Part shown: positions 1 through 6,841 of the stretch, piece by piece
Position numbering within the stretch: the first letter of the stretch is position 1
How the letters are laid out: each line of letters begins with the position of its first letter
Source of the DNA: an uncultured Clostridia bacterium
GTDB taxonomy: Bacteria; Bacillota; Clostridia; Christensenellales; Aristaeellaceae
Direction of reading: 5' to 3'
Assembly: GCA_904420265.1 (NCBI GenBank)
Contig: CAJFUU010000033.1
Coordinates: 1-16,162, forward strand
DNA: 16,162 bases
Notes under the pieces: model-generated
Seen by the model: the letters and a program-made list of their open reading frames with translations, nothing else
Database searches by the model: none
What the model was told of the DNA's origin: nothing
Position numbers and translations under genes: made by a program

Positions 1-2010
1 GCGGAAGCCGTAAATGGACTGGTCCGGATCGCCAATGACAAACAGGCTTTCCCCTGCCGCGCTCCAGTGGCGCACGAGAGCGCGCTGCGTGGCGTTGATG
101 TCCTGGAATTCGTCCACCAACATGTGGGCAAAGCGCCGGTCGGCAGGAACGTCCGCCTCGAGCGCGTCCAGCAAAAGGTCGTCCAGATCGCGCGCGCCCA
201 GTTCCCGCAGGCGAGCCTGATACGCCTGGACCAACGCCTCGTCCACGCCTGCCGCGGCGCAGGTTTTGCCGTTTTTGACCTCGGAAATCGCCCGCAAAGC
301 GGCGCGGGGACGCATTTTCCCCAGTTCCGGCAGGCCGTGAAGCGCCTCCAGCGCGCCATCCTCGCCCAGAAGCGGCTTGTCATCCAGCAGGCGCAGGCAA
401 AGGGCATGAAACGTGCCAATATGAAGCGCCTTTGCCGTGCGCGCGCCCAGACGGGCCTCTAGACGCGAACGCATTTCCCGCGCCGCCTGATTGGTAAACG
501 TCACGGCCGTGATTTCGGCGGGCTTGACGCCGCGCTCCAGCAATCGGACGATGCGCTCCACCAACGTAAACGTCTTGCCCGTGCCCGGCCCGGCGACGAC
601 CGCAAGCGTTCGGGCGGTGGAATCCACGGCGCGCGCTTGTTCTTCGTTGAGGCCCTGTGGAGCGGGCGTGGCCGCTTTCGGCGCATCCTGCGGCGCCTTG
701 CGAGGTTTTGGAAGGCTGCGCTTGGCCGTGACCGGCGTCGCGGCCATGTCGAACATGGCCGTTTGCCCGCCCAATACCTCCAATTCTCCGGGCGCGAACA
801 GGGAAATCACGCCATATTCGCCATCGTAACCGCTTTTGCGGATGACTTTTCCCGCGCGCAAGCGCCGGATTCCCTCCTCCAGCGCCCAGCCGCCCGCGGC
901 GCGCACGTCTGCAAGCGGGGCTTCGCGCAGGATATACAGTTCATTGCCAAGCACGGAAAGAAGATGAAAATATCTCTCCGCGACCTTCTTGGAGGCCGCC
1001 GATACGCCCATGCAGGAGGCCAGCACTTCCGGAAGCGGCATCAGGCTTTCGAAGGGCTTTGCGCTTTGCGGCGGTGCGCACCCTTCCGGGCGGTCGGAAA
1101 GCAACTCGGCGCGATGCTTGACGCCGACGGTCAATTTGCGGCCGTAGGCCGGACAGCGCCCTTCCAACCGCAGGGTTTCGGCGGGTTCAAGGCAGACGCT
1201 GCAGGCGCGGTGGCCGTCCAGGTGGTATTTGCCTTCCTCGGGAAAAAACTCGATGGTGCCCTCAAAACCCTCTCCGGTTTCGATGGCGCGCTTGAGCGCC
1301 GGGTAATCCGCTTCTACAGAGAGCAGGTTGGCCTCGCGGGCCAGCTTTGCGGGCGAGTGCGCGTCTGAATTGGACACCAGCGTGCGCCCATCGAGATTGG
1401 AAACCCGCCAGTTCATGGGCGGGTCGGAAGAAAGCCCCGTTTCCAGCGCATGAATTTGGCCGGCAAGGTCGCCAAAACAGGCCTCAATGGAGTCAAAACC
1501 GGAAAACGCGCCCAGGAGGGAAAAATGCGGCGTCCAGATGTGCGCGGGAATGAATATGGCCTCTGGGCAGGCTTCCAGCGTCATTTCCAGAAGATCGCGG
1601 CAATCCAGCCCGAGAATGGGCCGTCCGTCCGAGTGGAGGTTGCCGATGCGCTCCAGACGCGCGGAAAGGCGTTGCGCAGCTTCAAAGGATGGCAGGAGGA
1701 TGACATTATGCACCTTGCGCGTGCGGCCGTCTTTTTTGTAAATGGAGCTGATTTCAGCGCTCAGGACAAAGCGGGTTTCGCCCGCGGCTTCGCAGGGCAG
1801 GCGCAGGTCTTTTTTCAGCGCAAACACGCCTTCGCCCGCCGGCTCCAGCGCTTCGGCAAGTTCCTGACGCCAGGCGGGATGCGTAAAATCCCCCGTACCC
1901 AACAGGCCCACGCCCTTGCGTCTGGCCCACAAGTCGAGATGAGGAGCATCGCACTCCCGGCTGGTGGCGCGGGAAAAGCGGGAATGAATGTGCAAATCGG
2001 CAATCAACAT
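1..2010 (-). CDS. Endonuclease Q-like PHP nuclease fused to UvrD/Rep helicase (5' part only)
   Basis: 670 codons are visible; the gene continues beyond the window start. The N-terminus is a PHP domain of the endonuclease Q (TIGR00375) type, with DLHIHSRFSRATS at residues 5-17, GTGDFTHPAW at 38-47 and a SNSDAH motif near 215. A zinc-knuckle region follows (C270, C273, C286). After a Pro/Ala-rich linker (about 400-450) comes a UvrD/Rep helicase: Walker A GPGTGKT (K479), motif Ia TFTNQAA, Ib GTFHALCLRLL, DEFQD (D633/E634) and motif III GDPDQSIYGFR at the window edge. Endonuclease Q enzymes nick DNA 5' to deaminated bases and abasic sites; coupling to a 3'-5' helicase suggests a nick-and-unwind repair factor (inference). 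The ATG is chosen because the PHP motif starts there and GAGG lies 5 nt upstream. Motifs I and II are about 154 residues apart, so subdomain 1B looks short. Confidence 0.92.
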   Translation of the reverse strand, partial: MLIADLHIHSRFSRATSRECDAPHLDLWARRKGVGLLGTGDFTHPAWRQELAEALEPAGEGVFALKKDLRLPCEAAGETRFVLSAEISSIYKKDGRTRKVHNVILLPSFEAAQRLSARLERIGNLHSDGRPILGLDCRDLLEMTLEACPEAIFIPAHIWTPHFSLLGAFSGFDSIEACFGDLAGQIHALETGLSSDPPMNWRVSNLDGRTLVSNSDAHSPAKLAREANLLSVEADYPALKRAIETGEGFEGTIEFFPEEGKYHLDGHRACSVCLEPAETLRLEGRCPAYGRKLTVGVKHRAELLSDRPEGCAPPQSAKPFESLMPLPEVLASCMGVSAASKKVAERYFHLLSVLGNELYILREAPLADVRAAGGWALEEGIRRLRAGKVIRKSGYDGEYGVISLFAPGELEVLGGQTAMFDMAATPVTAKRSLPKPRKAPQDAPKAATPAPQGLNEEQARAVDSTARTLAVVAGPGTGKTFTLVERIVRLLERGVKPAEITAVTFTNQAAREMRSRLEARLGARTAKALHIGTFHALCLRLLDDKPLLGEDGALEALHGLPELGKMRPRAALRAISEVKNGKTCAAAGVDEALVQAYQARLRELGARDLDDLLLDALEADVPADRRFAHMLVDEFQDINATQRALVRHWSAAGESLFVIGDPDQSIYGFR

Positions 2011-2020
2011 TTGTACCTCA

Positions 2021-2049
2021 CAAAAAACGCCGGCAGCGCGCTGCCGGCG
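2021..2049 (-). terminator. Terminator-like hairpin just upstream of the endoQ-helicase start
   Basis: Positions 2028-2049 form a perfect 22-bp palindrome (arm CGCCGGCAGCG). On the minus strand a run of six T follows at once. The T-run ends about 11 nt before the ATG at 2010, next to the GAGG ribosome binding site. About 10 nt further upstream on the minus strand (roughly 2060-2070) is GGGAGGTGAT, a near-perfect anti-SD match with no obvious gene behind it. It could end upstream transcription, or act as an attenuator for the nuclease-helicase gene. I cannot tell which from sequence. Confidence 0.7.
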
Positions 2050-2470
2050 GCAAATCCTGAAATCACCTCCCTGCGGCAACGGCAAACCGCTAGAGGCCTT
2101 CTGGCAACGTACGACTTCATGCGCAGGATTTTTCCAAGCGCCGCCTGCGCAAACAGGTCGGTCTTCCCGGAACATTCCCATGGTTCCAAAATCGGGATTA
2201 TGCGGAAAACCAGGACCTTCTTCGCCGGAAATACCGAAGGCATCGCATCGGAAGGCGCGCATATAGCGCAAAGGCCGCTGAAGACAAGCGCCACACGGCC
2301 GCGCAACCGCGCCCCGGCGCAGCTAAAAACTTGTCGCGCAGGCCGCGCGAATGGACGAAGAGCGCCGGAAAACAGGCTTCCATCGGGAAGGGATTTCGCC
2401 AAGCAGCAAAAGCCCCGCTGAAAAATCCGCGGATATTTGCCCGCATTTTGTCCTGCGCATCGCACCGTTA
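2050..2470. other. Non-coding stretch upstream of the endoQ-helicase gene
   Basis: No convincing gene is visible on either strand. The open frames have compositions expected of GC-rich non-coding DNA, no recognisable motifs and no ribosome binding site followed by a start. I looked on the minus strand for a T-box or a known riboswitch core feeding the hairpin at 2021-2049 and did not recognise one. No strong sigma-A promoter for the nuclease-helicase gene stands out either; a CATAAT near 2200 on the minus strand lacks a good -35 element. Confidence 0.5.
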
Positions 2471-2595
2471 TGCGGCGTCAAATCCGCATCACGTTTTCAC
2501 GAGAAACGCGCGCTTCAATGCGAAAAGTCCGTTGCTCGTCCCGCGCAGCTTTGAGCCCGCCATTTCCTGTGCGCCATAGACGCCATTCCCGCAAT

Positions 2596-3445
2596 GCGAA
2601 AATCCGGTCTACACTGTACCGGGCGCCTCTTTTCACCGTCCGGGATGAACGCATCGCGCCCTCGTACCACCAGGGGCAACCATTGGAACCCACACGCGGA
2701 TTGACGAGCATCTCTCCAACGATAAGGTTTGAACCCGCACAACTGCGAAAATCCAGCGTGCAGACTCCCGAATCAAGTCCTTCTTTTCATCGTTCGAGAC
2801 AAGCGCGCCGCATTCCCTTCGCGCCGTCGAAAGGCTGCCAGCGCAACCCACGTGCGAATTGGCGAGCGTCTCTCCAACGACAAGGTTCAGACCCACACAA
2901 ACGCGAAAGTCCAGCGTACAGACTCCCGAATCAAGCACCTTCTTTTCATCGTTCGAGACAAGCGCGCCATATTCCCTTCGCACCGTCAGAGGCAATCATC
3001 GCAGATCTTGCACATAAATTGGCAGGCGTCTCTCCAATGAAAAGGCTCATATCCGCATAATTGCGAAAATCCGGTGTGCAGGTTCCGTACAGAATCTTTA
3101 TCGCCGTCCGAGATAAGCGCCCACATTCCCCCGCGCCGACGGCTGGGACAGATGCGTCACCCGCACGCGAATTTGCAAACCCTTCGCCTGAGCAGAGATT
3201 CTCAAACATTCGTTTAAACGCCGGACAACTCTCGCGCTCAAAGGCCGGGTTCTGCCTGCACCGGGCAACGCCCAAGCAACGCGCGTTCTTCACGCCGTCA
3301 AATGCACCCCGTGTTTTCGCGAATTGGCCAAAATTCCCGCCGCGCAAGGGGCCTGACCGTAAGCGCCACACGTACTTTGCACGATCAGGCACATTTGGGG
3401 CCCGATCCGCGAATTGGCAAGCGTCCTTCCCCGCCGCAAAGGGCC
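2596..3445. repeat. Degenerate tandem repeat array, period about 152-160 bp, between murA and the endoQ-helicase gene
   Basis: The core GCGAATTGGC, in several copies followed by (G)AGCGTCTCTCC, recurs at about 2696, 2854, 3014, 3167, 3319 and 3409. The intervals are 158, 160, 153, 152 and 90. A second marker, GCGAAAATCC or GCGAAAGTCC, begins at 2596, 2745, 2903 and 3063. The copies around 2745 and 2903 are the most alike and share long near-identical blocks (CAGACTCCCGAATCAAG and TTCTTTTCATCGTTCGAGAC). The others have drifted, and the last unit is shortened and meets the murA stop codon. A possible older copy begins near 2519. Unit length is not consistently a multiple of three, so the open frames across it are probably chance. 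No transposase or short CRISPR-type repeats are present. Confidence 0.75.
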
Positions 3446-4720
3446 TCAAACCCGCGCATAGCTGCGGGAGGAAATCCGCTCCACCGACGCGCCCAGGGCG
3501 CGCAGCTTCTCGTCAAAGCGCTCATAGCCGCGCAGTATGTACTCCACGCCGCCGATTTCCGTTTCCCCATCGGCCATCAGCGCCGCGATGACCATGGCCG
3601 CGCCGGCGCGCAGATCGGTGGCGTTTACGCGCGCAGAAACCAGGCGCTCCACGCCGGAAATGATTGCCGAACTTTCAATGACGCGCACATTTGCGCCCAT
3701 TTTGCGCAATTCATCCAGAAAGCGGAAGCGGTTTTCAAAAATCGTCTCGGTGACGATGCTGGTACCCCGCGCCACAGTCAGAAGCGCAGACAACGGCTGC
3801 TGCAAATCTGTGGGATAGCCGGGATAGCCCTGCGTTTTGACGTTCACCGCCCGGAACACGCCGTTGGAGCGCACGTGTATCCAGTCGTCCTCGCTTTCCA
3901 CGCGCACGCCCATTTCCAGCAGCTTGGCGGAGAGCGCCTCCATATGCGCAGGAATGGCGCCGGTGATAACCACGTCGCCCGATGTGGCGGCGGCGGCAAT
4001 CATCAGCGTGCCAGTTTCAATCTGGTCGGGTATAATAGTGTAATTGGCTCCATGCAGGTGACGGCCGCCGCGCACGCGAATTACATCCGTGCCCGCGCCC
4101 TTCACCCACGCGCCCATGGCCGAAAGGAAGTTGGCCAAATCCACAATATGCGGTTCTTTGGCCGCGTTGTGGATACAGGTGGTGCCGCTGGCGTTGACCG
4201 CCGTGAGCATGCTGTTCACCGTCGCGCCCACCGACGGCATGTCCAGGAAAATATCGGTGCCGATGAGTTCTTCGGCCTCCGCTTCCAGATTGCCGCCCAG
4301 CGTGTCCACCTGCGCGCCCAGCGTGCGCATGGCCTTGAGCGTCTGGTCGATGGGCCGGGCCCCGATGTCGCAACCGCCGGGGAGCGGCACTTTGGCGCGC
4401 CCAAAAATGCCCATCAACACCGGCGCAAGATAGTAAGAAGCGCGCATGCGGCTGGTGAGCTCATAGGGCGGGTTATATTTATTCACTGGCCGGGGGTCTA
4501 TGCGCAGAACATTGTCCTGAAAGGAGACGTCCGCGCCCAACCAATGCAGCATTTCCAGCAGAACGTGAATATCGTTGATGTCGGGCAGGTTTTCGATAAC
4601 CGACGGCGAATCCGCCAACAGCGCTGCAGGCACAACTGCAAGCGCGGCGTTTTTGCCGCCGCTGACCATAACCTCCCCCTCGAGGCGGCAACCGCCCCGA
4701 ATCAGCAGCTTTTCACCCAT
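3446..4720 (-). CDS. murA: UDP-N-acetylglucosamine 1-carboxyvinyltransferase (MurZ/MurA2-type)
   Basis: This cytoplasmic enzyme transfers enolpyruvate from PEP to UDP-GlcNAc, the first committed step of peptidoglycan synthesis. The 424 residues match the usual family length. K23/N24 in SGGKNAAL bind substrate. The flexible loop LPGGCDIGARPID carries the PEP-reactive, fosfomycin-target cysteine C117 and R122. YPGYPTDLQQP holds the catalytic Asp, and DLRAGAAMVIAAL the late conserved Arg. The MRASYYL and LPGGCDIG...PIDQ wording resembles the second Bacillota paralogue (MurAB/MurZ), so another murA may exist elsewhere in the genome (inference). The gene follows fmdB-like with no other promoter seen. 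Its SD-like AAAGGAG lies 24 nt before the ATG with a small hairpin between. No intrinsic terminator is seen after the stop; the repeat array begins there. Confidence 0.97.
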   Translation of the reverse strand: MGEKLLIRGGCRLEGEVMVSGGKNAALAVVPAALLADSPSVIENLPDINDIHVLLEMLHWLGADVSFQDNVLRIDPRPVNKYNPPYELTSRMRASYYLAPVLMGIFGRAKVPLPGGCDIGARPIDQTLKAMRTLGAQVDTLGGNLEAEAEELIGTDIFLDMPSVGATVNSMLTAVNASGTTCIHNAAKEPHIVDLANFLSAMGAWVKGAGTDVIRVRGGRHLHGANYTIIPDQIETGTLMIAAAATSGDVVITGAIPAHMEALSAKLLEMGVRVESEDDWIHVRSNGVFRAVNVKTQGYPGYPTDLQQPLSALLTVARGTSIVTETIFENRFRFLDELRKMGANVRVIESSAIISGVERLVSARVNATDLRAGAAMVIAALMADGETEIGGVEYILRGYERFDEKLRALGASVERISSRSYARV

Positions 4721-4730
4721 ATTATGAAAC

Positions 4731-4751
4731 CCGGCCGCAGCCGGCTCCTTT
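4731..4751 (-). promoter_or_regulatory. murA ribosome binding site separated from its start by a hairpin
   Basis: On the minus strand AAAGGAG (4745-4751), overlapping the fmdB-like stop codon, is followed at once by CCGGC-TGCG-GCCGG (4731-4744). Then come 10 nt to the ATG at 4720. The linear spacing of 24 nt is too long for normal initiation; folding the 14-nt hairpin gives an effective 10 nt. The start is fixed by the conserved MurA N-terminus (EKLLIRGG). Confidence 0.55.
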
Positions 4752-4957
4752 CAATGATGACAGCCGGAACAGCAGCCGCAATTTCCGCTGCAGTTCCCGC
4801 CTCCGGCGCTCTTCGAGCCGAAGGCGCAGGTTCCCGTATAATCGCGCACAGCCTTGGCGCCGCATTTTTCGCACACGGCCTCGTCCCGCTTGTCGATGGC
4901 GGCAAGCACTTCGAAGCGATGACCGCACTGAGGGCATTTCCACGCGTACAACGGCAC
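4751..4957 (-). CDS. FmdB-family small zinc-ribbon protein
   Basis: A 68-residue protein of the FmdB/CxxC_CxxC_SSSS family. It opens MPLYAWKCPQCGHRFE, with two zinc knuckles C8-x2-C11 and C29-x2-C32, then a Gly/Ser/Cys-rich tail ending in six further cysteines and HH. The family is named after a putative regulator of the formamidase operon, but its role in Bacillota is unknown; the sequence supports metal binding only. The GTG at 4957 is chosen over the ATG at 5020 because GGAGG lies 8 nt upstream and the FmdB N-terminus begins exactly there. It is the first gene of a two-gene unit with murA, whose SD overlaps this stop codon, so the two are probably co-expressed. Confidence 0.87.
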   Translation of the reverse strand: MPLYAWKCPQCGHRFEVLAAIDKRDEAVCEKCGAKAVRDYTGTCAFGSKSAGGGNCSGNCGCCSGCHH

Positions 4958-5011
4958 AAACGTCGCCTCCGAATCATTTCGATTTGATAAACATTTCCTG
5001 CCGCTCCTTTT

Positions 5012-5040
5012 ATTATACATGACAATTCCATTTCAATCAA
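5012..5040 (-). promoter_or_regulatory. Sigma-A-type promoter for fmdB-like-murA
   Basis: On the minus strand TTGATT (5035-5040) is followed by a 17-bp spacer and a perfect TATAAT (5012-5017). Transcription would start near 5005, about 50 nt before the GTG start of the zinc-ribbon gene. The region between this promoter and the divergent one at 5127 is AT-rich compared with the rest of the window. Confidence 0.85.
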
Positions 5041-5126
5041 GCCCGTTACGGAAGATTATCACAATTATTACCACCAATTTCTTCCAATTCTGCCAAAAAT
5101 AGGGAATCATAGCCTGACAAGGTGAT

Positions 5127-5155
5127 TTGCCAAACGCCCGCATATGTGCTAAAAT
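5127..5155 (+). promoter_or_regulatory. Sigma-A-type promoter for the alpha/beta-hydrolase-fold gene
   Basis: TTGCCA (5127-5132), 17-bp spacer, TAAAAT (5150-5155), with an extended -10 TGC directly before it. The predicted transcript begins near 5162 with a hairpin (5164-5182: a CGCGC/GCGCG stem around a T5 loop, extended by two weaker pairs). That hairpin could stabilise the 5' end; it is not placed like a terminator. Confidence 0.8.
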
Positions 5156-5206
5156 CTTCTGCGAGCGCGCTTTTTGCGCGTTATTTATGGCCGCGGAGGA
5201 TAAAGG

Positions 5207-6037
5207 ATGTCCCGTGAAAACCGCGCGCTGTCCTTCCGGGGGCTGCGCGTCAATTTCAGCATTGAGTGGCCCGAGGCGCACCTGCGCCATCGGGTGCTTT
5301 TGCTGTGTTCTCCATTTCTGAGCGGCTTTCACTGGCGCAAGATTTTGCCCGAACTTTCAGAACTGGGTTGCCTGTGCGTGCTGGCCGAGCTTCCCGGCTT
5401 TGGCCCCGGCAACACGGTAAGCGCGCCGCCGCGCAAAAGCGCCGTGCGCTCGCAGATGCTTTGGGGTGTTTTGGACGAGGTTGACGCGCGCCTGGGCGGC
5501 GGCAACGCCCTGTGGCATCTGGCCGCCCATGGCGCGGCCTGGCCTACGGTGCTGGCCATGCGTGCTGCGCAGCCGGACTCGGTTCGCTCTTTGATCGGCA
5601 TTTCTCCCTTAATGCCGCCCCGCGCCCGGGGACGGTTTTTCGGCGGGCGCGGCGATGGCGGCGAACGCATCCTGGCGCGTGCGCTGGCGACGCCGGCTTC
5701 CTTTTCCCAGTTTGTGACGCGCGCGGCGCGTCGTCCTTTGCCCGATTACGTTGTGGAGCGCATGTGGGCGGGCTTTGCGCATCCAGGCGCGCGCGACGCG
5801 CTTGCCGGCATGCTCGACCCCGCGGACGATGTTCCTGCGCCGGCGGACTTCTGTCCCTCCATCGCCATTTGGGGCGGCAGCGATCCGCTCATGCCCATGG
5901 ATGCGCGCGAACGCCTTGCGGCGCTGGTTCCCGATGTGGAGGCGCATATCATCCGCCCCGCCGGCCACTTCCCCATGGAAACGCATAGCCGCGCGCTGCG
6001 CGATTATTTGCGCGGTTGGCTCAAATACGTGGGCTGA
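5207..6037 (+). CDS. Alpha/beta-hydrolase-fold protein lacking the nucleophile serine
   Basis: 276 residues with an alpha/beta-hydrolase layout. The first core strand is RVLLLCSPFLSG (about 29-40), then LPGFGPGN (about 62-69), the elbow region WHLAAHGAAWP (103-113), the acid strand IWGGSDPLMP with D226, and the C-terminal AGHFPMETHS with H254. Where active enzymes have G-x-S-x-G (commonly GHSMGG), this protein reads AHGAA, so the nucleophile position is Gly109. The Asp and His of the triad remain. It may be a non-catalytic binding or scaffold protein, or use different chemistry; no substrate can be named. The ATG is supported by GGAGGA about 7 nt upstream. It has its own promoter at 5127-5155, and a separate promoter precedes the next gene. 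Confidence 0.8.
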   Translation: MSRENRALSFRGLRVNFSIEWPEAHLRHRVLLLCSPFLSGFHWRKILPELSELGCLCVLAELPGFGPGNTVSAPPRKSAVRSQMLWGVLDEVDARLGGGNALWHLAAHGAAWPTVLAMRAAQPDSVRSLIGISPLMPPRARGRFFGGRGDGGERILARALATPASFSQFVTRAARRPLPDYVVERMWAGFAHPGARDALAGMLDPADDVPAPADFCPSIAIWGGSDPLMPMDARERLAALVPDVEAHIIRPAGHFPMETHSRALRDYLRGWLKYVG

Positions 6038-6048
6038 CCCCTCGCTTT

Positions 6049-6075
6049 TTGGCCACATTTCCTGTATAATATAAT
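6049..6075 (+). promoter_or_regulatory. Probable promoter for the RNA methyltransferase gene group
   Basis: Two overlapping TATAAT hexamers (6065-6070 and 6070-6075) lie about 35 nt before the ATG at 6110. The -35 element is less clear: TTGGCC at 6049-6054 is 15 bp from the second hexamer. The strong -10 and the lack of a neighbouring start make this a likely promoter for the three genes that follow. Confidence 0.6.
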
Positions 6076-6109
6076 TGAAAGACCCGAAAAGGCAATTCGA
6101 GGTGAAACC

Positions 6110-6841
6110 ATGCCCAAATTGGAACCGTATGCGCGCTCCCTTTCTTACAGTTACGCGCTGGGATTGTTTCCCTCGCTGACGCTGATGGACGCGCGCCCGG
6201 AACTGGCGCTGCGCCTGCTTTTGCATCCCGACGGCCTGGGCAACGAAGGCGTGGAAAAACTGCGCGCGCGCTGCCGTGAACTCGGCGTGCGCGAAGAGGA
6301 GGCCGGGCGCGTTTTGCGCCGCGAATCCAAAAAAGACAACTGCTATGCGGCGCTGGTGTTTGAAAAACGCGAAGGCGACCTGGACGCAAGCAAAAACCAT
6401 GCCGTGCTCTGTCAGATTTCCGACGGCGGCAATTTGGGCACGGCGCTTCGCTCGCTGCTGGGGTTCGGCTATGCGGACGTGGCCCTGATTCGCCCCTGCG
6501 TGGACGCCTTTGACCCGCATGTGGTGCGCGCCTCGATGGGAGCGTTCTTCCGTCTGCGCCTGCGCACGTTTGATTCCTTTGCGGAGTATCGCGCCCTCTA
6601 TCCAAAGCGCGCCCTCTTCCCCTTCATGCTCGACGGCGCAAAGCCGCTCGACGAAGTGGCTCCTGGGGCCAGGACGCCGTTTTCCCTGGTGTTCGGCAAC
6701 GAACAAAGCGGCCTGCCCGGCGAGTTTCAAACGTACGGACAGAGTGTGTTCATTCCACAAAGCGATAAAATCGACTCGCTGAATTTGGCCGTGGCCGTTT
6801 CCATCGGCGCGTATGCCTTTCGGCAAAAGGAGGAAAATTGA
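6110..6841 (+). CDS. SpoU/TrmH-family RNA 2'-O-methyltransferase
   Basis: 243 residues with an N-terminal region of about 95 residues and a SPOUT (trefoil-knot) methyltransferase domain. All three SpoU motifs are visible: motif 1 SDGGNLGTALRSLLGFG with the conserved Asn and Arg, continuing to VVRASMGAFFRL; motif 2 LVFGNEQSGLP; and motif 3 FIPQSDKIDSLNLAVAVSIG. Such enzymes methylate a ribose 2'-OH of tRNA or rRNA using S-adenosylmethionine; the target nucleotide cannot be read from sequence. The start is supported by GAGGTGA 6-7 nt upstream. Its stop overlaps the next ATG by one base (TGATG), implying translational coupling with the YwlG-like gene. Confidence 0.93.
   Translation: MPKLEPYARSLSYSYALGLFPSLTLMDARPELALRLLLHPDGLGNEGVEKLRARCRELGVREEEAGRVLRRESKKDNCYAALVFEKREGDLDASKNHAVLCQISDGGNLGTALRSLLGFGYADVALIRPCVDAFDPHVVRASMGAFFRLRLRTFDSFAEYRALYPKRALFPFMLDGAKPLDEVAPGARTPFSLVFGNEQSGLPGEFQTYGQSVFIPQSDKIDSLNLAVAVSIGAYAFRQKEEN

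Noticed and set aside
2050..2300. T-box or metabolite riboswitch upstream of the endoQ-helicase hairpin
   Set aside because: No T-box core or other riboswitch signature I know could be found; only the hairpin with T-run is supported.
2720..2740. tRNA-like T-arm sequence GGTTCAAACC on the minus strand
   Set aside because: The surrounding sequence gives no acceptor stem or anticodon arm, and the motif is not kept in the other repeat units.
2596..3445. CRISPR array
   Set aside because: Repeat units are about 150 bp, degenerate and contiguous. There are no short identical repeats with unique spacers, and no cas genes nearby.
2437..3449. Repeat-containing proteins (for example minus-strand frames carrying two copies of a peptide ending GALVSNDEKK)
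   Set aside because: Two neighbouring copies happen to be 159 bp apart and so share a frame, but other copies are 149-160 bp apart with indels that break it. No frame spans the array and no start signal is present.
3302..4987. A 561-codon open frame on the plus strand opposite murA
   Set aside because: It is antisense to an unmistakable murA, has no ribosome binding site and is rich in Arg/His/Ala as expected of a GC-rich shadow frame.
4979..5010. Six-codon leader peptide (MFIKSK) between the fmdB-like promoter and start
   Set aside because: AAAAGGAG precedes it, but the predicted transcription start falls inside that SD, and the peptide has no feature suggesting regulation.
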